In this document: positions 25,097 through 36,788 of the stretch, piece by piece
Layout: every line of letters begins with the position of its first letter
How positions within the stretch are numbered: position 1 is the first letter of the stretch
Source: Camarhynchus parvulus
Lineage: Eukaryota; Chordata; Aves; Passeriformes; Thraupidae
NCBI RefSeq assembly: GCF_901933205.1
Contig: NC_044600.1
Coordinates: 9,214,501-9,278,500 of the forward strand
Reading direction: 5' to 3'
DNA length: 64,000 nucleotides
Notes under the pieces: generated by a model
The model's database searches: none
Told to the model about the DNA's origin: nothing
The model's input: only the letters and a program-made list of their open reading frames with translations
Program-made: the position numbers and the translations under genes

Positions 25097-27224
25097 ATCT
25101 GTGAGGTCCAGTGAAGCTTGGAGCTGTGTGCGTGGGTGTTTCCCTGAAGGAGTTGCCAGTGAAATAGATACAGCTGAGCTGACTGCAGCACTTCTTTCTA
25201 GAGCATAGCTGTCAAGAGGATGAATGAATAGTATGGTAAGGATGCAGTTTATCTTTACTTTAAGGAAGAAAACAGCCCTCTGTTTGTGATCAATCTAGAA
25301 TTGAAAGTGTCAGTCACAGGGTACACCATGTTAATCCATGGTTGCACAACTGCAGCACCTTCTGATTAGTCATGGTGTGGAACAGGCTTCTAAAGCAAAT
25401 TCCAGGGCAGTTCTGTTAAAACGAGAGCCTTAGGAACCTAAGATGGAGCTGATTGCTCTGAGCTGTACTGTGTAAACCTGAGCATGTGAGCTAGGTTTGA
25501 CAAGGTATTAATGTGCATGAAGAAAATGTATCTGTGTCCCCTTCTAATAAAGATCTCTTTCCCTAAGAATTTTCAGAGCTATAAAATTCTCAGGTCAAAC
25601 CATGCTTGATCCTAACTGTGCTCAAAAATGGTGTTCAGGCTAGTAAAGGCAGCAAAACCACCTTGCAAACAGACATTCATTAGTACCAAATTTTTGCATA
25701 GTGCAATTTGTCTAAATGGAATGTCCATTGTGGGAGAGTTGTGTGTTCTCTTATTTCATTTCAGCTGAATATTGAATATATGCCATTACTGATTACTGAT
25801 ATGTAATAATGATTATGAGTGTCAAATCCTCTGAAACCATTGGCCACTTGGTGTGTGTTTATTTGGCTACAAATGCTTTTTGTTTTCCATTTGTATATTA
25901 TCATTCAATTGCTTTAGTCCCTTCAATCTCATCATTTTTTTGCCTTCTGTTAATCATTATCTGGAATGAGAATTAGCCCTTAAGCAAACAGTGCCCCAAA
26001 TCTATCTTCCTTCTTTATGTGTAGCAGTGACCTTGTGTTGAACAGGAAAGAAAAAAAAATAGCTATCTCTCTAGAGTCATAATAAAAATTCTCTTAATTA
26101 TATTTGAAAATTGCAATTGAAAAAGAATCTTAAATTTATTCATATTCTAAATCAACAGATTCTATATTTGAAGGATCTGAGGTTCAATATAAAGTCCTGA
26201 TCTTCTGAGAGCCTAGTGGAAACCTTTATTTAAAAATAAAATGAAGTCCAGATCTCATTTTCTGAGAGAGATCTAGGATTCAATTCTGCCTCCAGTCTTT
26301 GAAGGGAATCTAGTTTGTAAGTATCACTTTTCAAACTGGGAGTTGGCACCCAGGGCAGTGATATATCTGGAAAATTTGACTCCCAAAACGATGTGACAAA
26401 ACCACAGCCTCCTCCCTGGAGCTGTTTGAACTGGCCAATAGAACAGCAACAGGAACAAGGGGAAGCCATCAGAGAGCTGTCCGTGGTACACATGGGAAAT
26501 CAGGTGGCTCTGCTATCAGCGTGTCCCTGGCCTGGGCAGTTGTTTTGTTTCCAGAGATGTGGTCGTGAGGGTGAGGAGGTATCAGGGTTGTCCAGAGTCC
26601 TTTGGAGAAGGCCAGCACAGGCATGTGGGCATTGGCTTTGCAGGTTGCACTGTCCTGGTAACTCTGCACCATTCAGCCAACCGGTGCTGCTTGGTGCCCA
26701 TTTCAGAGAGGCAATCCTATTCCTCTTAGTCAGTAGCATGGCATTTTCTTCTCTGAACTGAACAGGATTTGTAAGCCCTTAATGTTTACATTTTTTGTCT
26801 AAAATTAATGAGCATCCACCCCCTTAAAAATATCATTAAAGTTTGATTTTGGCAGGTTGCCTCCCAGAGTCTTGACAGCACTTTGGGTGCTGATGATCTG
26901 ATCGGAGTGTCTTCTCATTCCCTCCTCCTTCCCCATCTGTTTGTATCCACCTCTTGTGTTACAGAAATAAACTGTTTGGGGTGAGAACTGGTTTTTCTCT
27001 TTTTGCTTGGTGCAATGCTCTCTGGTGCACAACTTCTCTGCAGTATGATTTAGCCTCTGCTGGCTGCTGCTACACCATCTCCTCAGCCAAGCCAGTTCCT
27101 TGAGCAGCAGGCTGCTGCAGCACACAGCAGTGCAAGGGATGGCCATGCTTACCTGCCTGCAACCTGCATCTCACACCATCCACTCATAGCAATGGCTCTG
27201 GCAACTTGCCTAAAGTCTGAGGCT

Positions 27225-27262
27225 GAAGCAGAGGGAGTATTGAGAAGCAGAGGGAGTATTGA
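27225..27262. repeat. 19-bp perfect tandem duplication
   Basis: GAAGCAGAGGGAGTATTGA occurs at 27225-27243 and again at 27244-27262 without a mismatch. A third GAAG begins directly afterwards. The lack of divergence suggests a recent duplication. Confidence 0.9.
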
Positions 27263-29722
27263 GAAGGTGAGGAAGGTATGGAAGATCAGTCTGTGGATCT
27301 TGCAGGGAAAAATGAGGTTTGGTCCCTCCTCTTCAGTACAATCTGCACAGCTGCCAAATCATGAAGTGGGGAGTGATGGGAAGCTTGTGCACAGTAAATA
27401 ATAAAATGTTGCTGTATTTTAAGAAATTCTAAGATGCTTCATAAAATGCTGCTTTCTACTGAGTTACCATGATCTAAGATGATAGAAGGAACAAAGGAAG
27501 GAAACTGGAGGCTCAAACAGCCAACACTATCAAATGCTGTATTAAATGTGCCTTTGAATATGTTAAAGTTAAGATTCATTAATCAGAGCTTTAGGGTTTG
27601 CAGCCATCAATTAAAAATGCTTCTTTTAAACAAACAAGAAGTAATAGAGCCAAATGCAAGTAAGATAAAATACAAATCTGTGGTTCTTCAGTAGTCCTTT
27701 ATTAAGCATTTGACTGTAAGCAATTTTATTTACATCAGTCTGCATAGTCATGTCTATACAGTAGACTTTAAGAAATTAGGAGACCGTTGTTATTTGGGAA
27801 TATCAAAGAACTTTTGTAGTCATTATATAGCTTTGGTGAACAAATCATTAATCGTCTTAAAAACAACTGGGGGCAGATAACATAATGAAGTACTCCTAGG
27901 ATGTGTTTCTGTTTAATCAGCCAGCAGTTATAAAGAAAAGACAAAAATGGTGCTTCTATCTAGTTTTGTTTAAAACAGCAGGAATAAAGAAAGAATTATC
28001 AGGATGTGAAATGCATTAACTCATGGCAAGAAAATTCCTTTCATCTTGAGTTTGGCTGCTGACTGTCAATAACTGAGATTAATGCTACAGGAAACAAAGC
28101 AGAAATGTTAAATATAATGACATTTAAAGGAAAGCAATGACCAGTTTATTAAAGGAAAGTGATTTGAACTCTGTGAGGTTTGCAAATGGAGTCTCAGAAG
28201 CATTTAAAGATACTTTTGACTCTAAATCACCACAGGACTAAATTAAAACATATCTTATAAATGAAGTCTGATCTCTGTATTATCTTCTCTAATGGAATAA
28301 CATATTCATAATTTTTAAAAAGGACTCAAATGTCCTGATTGTGAAATTCTGTACCCACAAAAATTGCTACATTGACAACTTTCCTGTGTGAATACACTGA
28401 AATAGATGCTGCTTTAGCAATGCATATTCCATTAAGAATGAAACTGAGCTGTGTGTTTCTTTAGCTTTCTTTTCTGTCCCATAGCTTTCTCCATTTACAG
28501 ATTTAATTGCAGGTCTGACAATGCTCAGTGCTGCTGCTCACTGGGAAGTACAGAGCCAGGCTGAGAGCAGGGAGAGTGTGTAACAGTTCAGTTCAGCCCG
28601 TTTTGGTCAGTGGTGTGTCAGTAGCATGGGCCACTCTGCACTCCAGTGAATTCCATTCTTATGAGTTCCACAAAAATTATCTTTATTAATTCTAAGCCTC
28701 CATTGCCTTAGGAAAACTAGCCAAAATTGTCTCATGGTGTAGCAGCTTTAGCAAAGACAGACTGAAGTCACCTTTCAGTGGGAGGGATAGAAGGAATTTC
28801 ACCTTGAAGAGCCTGTTCATCAGAGGTGTTGATTAGAGGCTATGGGTGATGATTTCTGAAGTTCAGGGTGCTCCAATAGTTGAATTTGTCCTACTTTATA
28901 AGGTTCTGTGGAACCCTAAGGATGGAAGGGCCCACCTGTATAGAGGAGGTGACTGTAGAGGGACCTTTAGCACCTTAGTGCCACTTGGATGGTGCTTGTG
29001 AAATGGATCACTGAGGATCTTGGGGTGCACAGTGTCCTTAACCACAGGCCTACTCCTGCTGCCTTCCCCTTCTTGCTTGAATGTTGGATTTACTCCACTA
29101 ATTCCTTCTCCATCAGTGTTGCCAGTTTCTGTCACCAGCTCAACTGTGTGTGTCAGACTCTTTGATGTGCACCTGATTCTTCTAATGAACTACTCCAAGG
29201 CTAGATAATCCTTGTGATCATCTTGCATGTCCTTCCATATAGCTGAACACACAGCTTTCCTGAAATGATTCCGTGATAAGAGTGAGGCATTTCTCTATAA
29301 TGTTCATTTAATTGGGTGTAATAAATAATCTTTTAGTCCATCAATATTACAGAAGAATGCCCACCCCAACCTACAATTAACTGGGAGCAGTAAACACCTT
29401 TTGAATTGGAAAGTTAAAACTAATAGATTCAAATAGGCTTTTGAAGTTGATTAGTAGAAGTAACTAATTTCTCTGGTAATTTCTAGTGTTTAGACACAAG
29501 TCTTAGAGGGACACTTGGCCTTTTTTCCTGCCTAATGCATGTGTGGCTGTTAATATAAGCAGGATGTCCTTAGTGAAAACTCCTGTGTGGCTGTGGGTAC
29601 ATCTAGCAGCAGTGCAGAGCTGTGCATGGCACCTCCACAGAAAGCTTGGGCCACCCTGTTGTCTTGATTTGAAAGACAGGTGTCTGCCAAGGAAGGCAGG
29701 AAATTCCCTTGGAATGGAGACT

Positions 29723-30218
29723 ATGTGCCATCACGCTGCACCTGCAGGATGGCCAGGGTATCAGACGCAGCCAGCAGGGGTTTAGGAGGGGCAGGTTGTG
29801 CTTGACCAACCTCATCTCCTTTTACAACCAGGTCACCTGCCTGGTGGATGTGGGAAAGGCTGTGGATGTTGTGTACCTGGACTCCAGCAAGGTCTTTGAC
29901 ACTGTCTCCCGCTGCATGCTTCTGGAAAAGATGGCAGGAAGGGACCTGGGGGTACTGATTGACAGCTGAGTGAATATGAGACAGCTGTATGCCCTGGTGG
30001 CCAAAAAGGCCAATGTCCTGTATCAGGAATAGTGTGGCCAGCAGAACCAGGGAGGTCATTTCCCCCTTGTTCTCTGCACTAGTGAGGCCACACATTGAAT
30101 GCTGTGTCCAGTTCTGGGCCCCTCACTTTAGGAAGGATATTGAGATGGTCAAATGTGTCCAGAGGAGGGCAACAAGGTTGGTAAAGGGCTTGGAACACAA
30201 GCCTGTGAGGAATGGCTG
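29723..30218 (+). pseudogene. CR1 ORF2 (reverse transcriptase) remnant, frameshifted and deleted
   Basis: Two open segments keep recognisable CR1 ORF2 protein: 29723-29966 (finger/palm motif A region, then a fused late segment) and 29989-30218 (C-terminal region). The parent protein is the endonuclease-reverse transcriptase that copies CR1 RNA at nicked chromosomal DNA. Here the endonuclease domain, the palm motifs from B onward including the YADD-type site, and reading-frame continuity are lost. No active enzyme can be made. Confidence 0.93.
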
Positions 30219-30604
30219 AGAGAACTGTCGTTGGTCAGCCTGGAAAAAGGAGACTCTGAGGTGACCTTATCACTCTCTACAACTCCCTGAAAGTGGTTGT
30301 AGTCAGATGGGCGTCAGTCTCTTCTCACAGGCAACAACTGACAGAACAAGAGGACACAGTCTTAAGCTGCGCCAGGAGAAGTTTAAGTTAGATGTCAGAA
30401 AAAAATTCTTCACTGAAAGAGTGAAGAATGAAATCATCTGCCCAGGGAGGCAGTGGAATCACCATCCCTGGACATGTTTATAAAAAGACTGGCTGTGGCA
30501 CTCAGTGCCATGGCTTAGTTGACGAGGAGGTGTTAGGTTAGGTCATATGTTGGACTTGATCTCATAGGTCTCTTCCAACCTAGTTCATCCTGTGATTCTG
30601 TGAC
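29723..30604 (+). mobile_element. CR1 LINE, 5'-truncated and internally deleted, inside the LTR
   Basis: The CR1 begins within the reverse-transcriptase ORF and runs through its 3' end. The plus frame at 29709-29966 contains a hallmark segment, VDVGKAVDVVYLDSSKVFDT, which is palm motif A. After residue 77 of that frame (about 29939) the sequence jumps to the DLGVLIDS segment near the ORF end. About 400 bp, including the YADD-type catalytic motif C, are therefore missing. A second frame (29989-30218) gives the late ORF segment with [19 protein letters not shown] and [13 protein letters not shown]. The 3' UTR follows, ending with CTTCCAACCTAGTTC and ATTCTGTGAC near 30604. The two frames are out of phase and stops occur, so the copy is dead. 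Confidence 0.96.
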
Positions 30605-30774
30605 CCTCTTCCTTCTGAATTATTAAAACTTTGAAATTAAGGACCTTTCAGGCAAAGATATGGGGAAAGGAACAACAGTTCTTTACTAGAATGTCTGTGT
30701 AAATCAGGGCAAACAGCAGCACTGCCAGCCCCAGCAAGCAAAGCACAAACCCAGCCCAGCCTCCCCTCGGTGCA

Positions 30775-30915
30775 GTTCCAGGCACGGCCAGCAGGGGCGC
30801 TGCTGGCTCCCGGCCGGGCAGGGGAGTTCCCCTGGGCCTGCAGGGGGCGCTGTGGCCGAGCTCGGCCGCGTCTCCCTCACGTGCTAATGGCGGGCGGGCC
30901 GGCGCAAGGGATAGG
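30775..30915. promoter_or_regulatory. Short CpG-rich core within the LTR, with CTCF-like motifs and an E-box
   Basis: This is the most CpG-dense stretch seen in the window. It contains CCAGCAGGGGCGCT (30788-30801), one G short of a classical CTCF core. It also contains CCTGCAGGGGGCGCT (30837-30851), which fits the core with one change. An E-box CACGTG lies at 30878-30883, and GGCGGGCGGGCC at 30890-30901 is Sp1-like. The position in the presumed U3 of the minus-strand LTR fits a retroviral promoter region. Protein binding and transcription are inferred from motifs only. Confidence 0.5.
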
Positions 30916-31218
30916 AAAGCGGCTTCCTTTACAAACTCACAGCACACAGTCGGTATTGGTGTCCCTCTGGATGGTGAAAGGAGCTGTAGCAAGGATTTCA
31001 GAAGCACCAAGCTGGAAGGGCAGAGGTAAGCAAAATCCCAGAGAGGTAGAGGAGATGTATCAGAAAGGCCACAGCTGTAGCTGGAACCTCAGGGCATCTG
31101 GGCCGGCAAAGGGTGCAGAGCTACAGAGTAGCAGAAACCCAGGGCAGTGGTAAAGAAACTGTGGGGGCTTGGCTATTAGCAGTTGGGCTCCTGAACATGG
31201 CAGGAAGAGAGGCTCCCT

Positions 31219-31239
31219 GGGAGGGGGAAAGGGCTTGGG
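31219..31239 (+). other. Compact G-quadruplex candidate in the LTR
   Basis: GGG (31219-31221), GGGGG (31223-31227), GGG (31231-31233) and GGG (31237-31239) are separated by loops of 1, 3 and 3 nt. Such short loops favour a stable G-quadruplex on the plus strand, which is antisense to the presumed LTR. Confidence 0.65.
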
Positions 31240-33586
31240 ATCCCAGGGTTACCCTTGAGAGCAGATGGTGAAAGTCCCTTTTTTAGTGAGGTGAGGCATT
31301 AATAAGGCCCCAGTTCAGTGACTGCTCTCATTAGCAAAGGCTCACCCATGGCAGAAACAGCAGGACTGGACGGGGCTCCAGCAGCAGCAGCAAATTCCCC
31401 TCCCAGTAAGCAGCAATTCCACCATCCTCCTCCAAAGCCAAAAGAGCAAGAGAGAGGCAGGAGCTGTGCCCAGCCTCTTCCCCCAGCCCAGATCTCAGGG
31501 TATCTCTGCCCTTCCCAAGAGAATGCTCCTCAGCTCTCGCAGTACAGCCAGCTGCACTCCTCCCCCTTTTCTGTGGTTACTACTGTTGTATCTCTTATGT
31601 ACTGGTCATTATCATTTCTTAGCAGCAAAAATGGGAGCAAATTCCCCAAGAGAAAAAAAGGATGCCTGTTAGCAGGGGAGCTGTGTTCATAGTGTTTGCA
31701 GTGTGAAATGAGGCTTGCCCCTGTAGTACCATGTTGAGAATGACTTGCATCAAACAGTATGAAAGCTGTTCCCTCTTAAGGATAGTGTGAAACTTTGCTC
31801 CTGTAAGGGATGAGAAGCAGAAGGTGTTCAGATGTGGGGAGGGCCAAGGTCTATACGTGCATAATGGAAGGTGGCCCTTGAACGTACTCATTTGGGAGCA
31901 GCTTTTGTCATGATCTTGTAATTATTCCTCTAAGAGGAAAATATTCACAGGCATTTAACAGCAGCTGTAAAAACAGCAGCAGCAGAGAGGATCAAAGAGA
32001 AATGACAGGCTGATAGTAAATGGGGGTGGTAGCTGGGGTAAGTACTATTGACCTTATATCTGAAGAATGTGGATTATGGTTTCTCTGGAGCAGGCGATAT
32101 CTGCACTATTTTGTTAATAGCTATCCTTTTTCCATGGTGATAACAAATCTCTGCAACTCTAATAGAAATTATAATTAGCCACAACAAAAGCTTGTTTGAA
32201 GAAATTATTTCAGCCTGATACAGTGTGTCAGAAGAGTTTACATGCCTCTGCTCTTTGCAGGCTCTGTGACCTGCTCCATGGAACTACTGATTTAACCATA
32301 TTTAGGGACTTGGTGGGACTGTATACCCTTTTTTCAAGACCCTTTTGTTAATTAAGAAAGTAGAATTGCTTTGTATCAAGTGTTAGCCTATGTCTAACAA
32401 TATTGCTTACAGCATATGGGTCTGTTTGTTGACCTTATCTACAGAACTATGAGTTGAAAGGGGGAATGAACAGTGCTGGAGGCTGCTGATGGCTTTTCAT
32501 GGAATCAGACTCTCTGTGGCCTTGCTGTTGGAATGGCTCATGGACTTGGCTCCAATTAAAATCAAGTCCAGCTACATGATGAGTAATTGCTTGCTTGATT
32601 TTATAAATAATAAAGTTTACTGGCACTCTGTAAATGTAACTCCTTCATATTAAAAACCCAAAAGTGACGTAGGAAGCACAACATGGCATTGGGTTGGGAA
32701 GCACAATATCTCTGTAGCACATGATAGATGAAATGAATTTTCCTGGTTCTGACACATAAAAAGACATGGTCAAGGGTATGCAGCCTGGGTGGTGGGGTTT
32801 TTTTGCCTGTACTGTAAAGCCACTGGTGAAACACAGAAGTTAATGTAATGTTGGGGTTTTTTTGTTCTTTGTGTTTGGATCCTTATTTTAAGCTATGCCA
32901 GAATCTGATGTTTCACATGACATAGATGGGTCTTTGTTAATATCTGGAAGGCTACTCTATTGATCCAGATGTTACAAATGTGAACTTGAAGTTCACTGGC
33001 TTCTACTAATCAGCATTCTGTGTGCATCTAGGCTTCTGACTTTTTTGGAGATAATAGAATGTGTTTCTAATACTATTTGTACTGCTGTGTTCATAAATGC
33101 TGCTTCTTACCAATACAAGTACAGCAGTATGTGGAGATAGAGGAAAAATGTTTCACTGAGCAGATTATCAAAAGCTGAGAGGAGAAAGTAGTTTTCCAGA
33201 TGACTTGATCCTGCAGTGTATGTCAGTAAAAGTATCAGAGAGCTCCTAAGCAAATGGATGCAAGGTTCTGGATGACATAGCCTAAATAAAGTCTGTCTGG
33301 ACTGATATTCTGTCGAGTATGAAACTATCTGTTATGAGGGAAAATAAAGCAAATGGGAGAATACTCTTAGCAAGGATTGGAGATTGTTTTGGTTGTGACA
33401 TGGTATATAAAATGGTAAAAAACAGTGGCAGATTTTTGGCTTATACTGTCAGTATGTACATTCTCTACAATTGTAGTGAGGTAGAGATCATAGGATAAAT
33501 TGAGCTGGGCTTCAGTCTATAGAAATGGGACTGCTAACACCTTTGTGCACTGAGGTAGGGACCTCTGGTAGACTTCCCCATCCTGG

Positions 33587-33625
33587 CACAATCCACATGT
33601 GTGTGTTCAACACATGTGGATTGTG
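33587..33625. repeat. Perfect 16-bp stem, 7-nt loop hairpin
   Basis: The left arm CACAATCCACATGTGT (33587-33602) and right arm ACACATGTGGATTGTG (33610-33625) are exact reverse complements around GTGTTCA. The flanks show no transposon ends, no target duplication and no T-run terminator. It is compatible with a template-switch inversion. Confidence 0.93.
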
Positions 33626-36600
33626 TTCACACTGCACCTGGCTTGATCCGTTTTGGTCAAGTAACTCCTGGTGGCTGGAGGATTGTGGCGGTGCAGAGAA
33701 GCTGAATAAAGTTCTGACAGAATATGCTAGTTATCCTTCTACTGCACCAAACTTGGCCTTAGATAATACAGCATTAGATAAAGAATTTAAACTTATTAAT
33801 GGAGGAGTAACTTGACAGAATTACCCAAACTGTGACTGCATTTTTTCTGTCTTATTTTGATAAATCCTGTGTAGTATCTCTGCTTCATATAACAGCCATA
33901 AATTCCACAGGAACGTATTTCCTCTCTGCATTTCACTCCAAAACAAAATGGATGCATCAAAAAGAATTTTCCCATCCTGAATCTCAATGTTGGTTTGCTT
34001 TGGTTTTTTTTTTTTTGAAAGCAGAGTAAAGTTTACAAACTGGGCTATTGTAGGTTTTAAAATATGAGAAAATAGTATATAATATAAAAACTGTTCAAAA
34101 CACAATTAAAATGCTATCTTCAAACTTGGTACTTCTCTTTTGTTCTGAAGGAGATTTTCAGGAACTCTGCATTCTTCTCAGTGCTTAAAAGATTGCTTTT
34201 CAGTAATCTATGTTGGGAGATTAGTCAGTGAACACGTAATTTTCCATAATCATAAGAGACAAGGGTTTTGAATAGTGGCCTCAAGACTCCCCTGAGTCAT
34301 TCAAATCTTAAATTAACTTCTGTTGGTTTGATAGTTGGGTTTTCTTTAATCTTCAAAATGGTTAAGAACACCATAAGGCTAGCTAGCAGGAATTTTCTCT
34401 TGTCTATTGAATCTCACTTACAAGGATTAATGAAGAGGAAATGGGAGCTTTTGTTGTAGAAACTGAGTGAATCTTATGGCCTCTATAGCAAACTGTTTGT
34501 TGATTTAGTAGAAATTGTGTTTCACTAGCAGGGTAATTCATCAGTATCAGACACCAGTAGTACTGTATGTGCTGAAATCAATTTTGTGTGAGGTTCAGAG
34601 CACACTGGAAATTTTATGCTCTAGGAGATCTTTCTGGATATGACAGAGAAGAATCAAGTGATTACCCTAGACTGAAAAAAACAAGTGTGCCTTAAGACAT
34701 GTCAAACTTTATCAATCAAAGCTATTTAATAAAAAAAAATTAAAAATGCACTGACCATTTTAATTCAAGTTGGCAAAAGTACTTCTATTTTCTGAAAATC
34801 TGTTTGGGGAAATTTTTATAATGTTGAACTTTTGAGACAGTAAGGTTGTAGATGAAAAATGTCAGAAGCACTATTAACTGGAGGCAGTTTATGTGCTGGT
34901 AGATGATGTATGAGGGCAGTGGGCCATGATGGTCAGCACACAGCCCAGCAGAGGCTCTGGCTGGCTGTGCTGAGGGATGAGAGGTTATCAGTCCTGTGCT
35001 TCTTTTCTCCCTGTGCTTCTCCAAAGGCTGTGGAAGGCTGTCCGTGCAGCCACCAACAATGAGGAGACTGTTTCTGGGCGTGCCACAAAAGGACATAAAA
35101 TATGACTCAAGACAAATGCTGGGGAGTGATGAGGGGTGGGAAAGTGTGGCTGTATCCAGTAATGAAGAAAACTACCTGAAACTTTATCTCTTGATGATAT
35201 TTGAGTACATAAAAGCTCTCATTAATTTGGCAGGACTGTAAATGAGAAGGGGCCCATGGATGAGAGTATGATCAACTGTGTCCCACAGGCCCTAATTATC
35301 GTAAAAAGACATCAATTTTCTGAAATCTGTCTTTTCCTTCAGACCTCACTGTATATGTATATTCAGCATATTCAGAGGGAAATTAAGACCTATTCATGCA
35401 AAAGAAATTAATTCCATGCTAAATCGGGCCTGCATGTACACATTTCTCCTATTTTATAACTGGTCAAGCTGAACAACTCACATGAAGAACTGCTTAAAGC
35501 TGAATGCTTGAGGCATAAAAATTACCCATAGCTGAAAGTTAGTAATGTCATGTAATAAAAATGTTTGTGCTAACCAAAAAATTGTTGATTAAACTCTTCG
35601 CAACATATTGTTGCATTCCTCATATTTAGATTCTTGATAAAGGTTGCCTGAGATACATCAGCTTTCCATTAATCACAAAATCATTCTTGGCTTGAGTTTC
35701 TGCAGACAGCAATTTTGCAATGCGTGTGCTTCATAGCCTATCGAAAGCCTGATGTTACACACGCTCATGGTAGTATTAGAGAACATTTATTAGCACTGTC
35801 ATTTCTAGAGCAAAAGCATGTAACTGGGAGCATCGTGTGCTGGTGATGCTCTGTGACTTACTGAGGCAGTGGGAAAGTGCTGCATGCAGCCTGTGCCAGG
35901 CTGTCTGGTGCCAAGCTTCTGAGGTGCCCTGTGAAATTATACATGTAAATAGCATTGTTTCATTTTCAAAGAAGGAATTGTGTGTGCATGTTTAAGAGAA
36001 TTGCACATTAGAAGCTCTAACTTGAGGGAGGGATGACTGCAATCTTGTGATATTCCTGGTAGTTAAAATGTATTGATGGACATAACTGATTGTTCTAGGT
36101 TAATTCTGAGATTTGTCTTCCATGCTTTTTTCTTCCCCCCAGGAGAAAAATTAGCCTCATTCCACCTGTCAGACACAGACAAAGTTCATACGTTTCTATT
36201 CTGAGAGTATTTCCTGGTTTATAGCTGCTTACAAAAGTCAACCTTTTTGTCACTAAACTGACTAAACTGGGTTGTGATATTTTCCATTTTCAGTCACTCC
36301 TGTGGCACAGAATGCATGGAAGGGGAACTGGGGAACCACAGGGTCCATTTTGGCTGCTGCCCAGATTTTGTTGCGAGCTTTTGGAGCTGCTGCTTTCCCA
36401 GCAGAGAGGTCCTGCAGCCAGGAAGTCACTGCACTGCCAGGAAGTGCAACAGAGAAAACCAGAATGAAGCAAGGGGATGGAGAGGCTTGGCTATAATATG
36501 TCACAGTTTATTGCTCATTTACTGTACAAATCTTTAAGATGGGCTAATGGAGAAGGGCAACTAATCCCGTGGGTGTTGAATCTCTTCTGATAGCAAGAAA

Positions 36601-36775
36601 TGTTAGCATGAAATTGCAGCAAAGTGGGACGGCCTCTGAAAATTTTCCTTGGAGTAAGCTGTTTTCCCCCTACTGTGCAAAACAACTAGAAAATTTCCAT
36701 TATAACCATGCACTTTGCCCAAGCTAATCGCTTTGTATCAGGGACTGACTTGTCTGAGTAGCCTTCCTCAAAGAC

Positions 36776-36788
36776 AGAGAGAGAGAGA
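36776..36788. repeat. AG dinucleotide repeat
   Basis: About six AG units. A short ordinary microsatellite. Confidence 0.8.

Larger units (their letters stand above)
20400..29656. other. Non-coding stretch with no gene seen
   Basis: About 9.3 kb without a supportable gene. It holds two copies of one 26-bp sequence (21682-21707 and 24405-24430), a TTTA repeat (25077-25096) and a 19-bp tandem duplication (27225-27262). The open frames at 21856-22248 and 26393-26761 have no recognisable domains. Modestly GC-richer patches (26500-26700) carry no exon that I can support. Confidence 0.65.
29657..31700 (-). mobile_element. Probable passerine endogenous-retrovirus LTR, interrupted by CR1
   Basis: On the minus strand the left edge (29657) ends in CAAGACAACA, the usual LTR 3' ACA end. 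The edge segment (29657-29722) and the sequence resuming at about 30605 read as one LTR family that I recall from songbirds: a segment with GGCAAAGATATGGGG and ACAGTTCTTTACTAG on the plus strand. On the minus strand this gives a poly(A)-signal-like AGTAAA (plus 30682-30687). Without the CR1 insert, about 145 bp separate the signal from the 3' end, a reasonable R-U5 length. A GC- and CpG-rich U3-like part lies at 30770-30915. The right edge is uncertain: 31040-31700 looks like the same family, but I found no clear TG start or target duplication. No retroviral gene is present. The family name and right boundary need a repeat library. Confidence 0.62.

Noticed and set aside
30648..31010. 120-codon minus-strand frame with a membrane-like segment
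   Set aside because: It lies across the presumed LTR U3-R region. Its Ala/Pro/Gly/Leu content comes from GC-rich LTR DNA and is not a gene.
36115..36210. Strong acceptor-like site (T/C tract then CCCCCCAG at about 36142)
   Set aside because: The downstream frame is short, has no recognisable protein and no donor in a sensible position. Such sites are common by chance.
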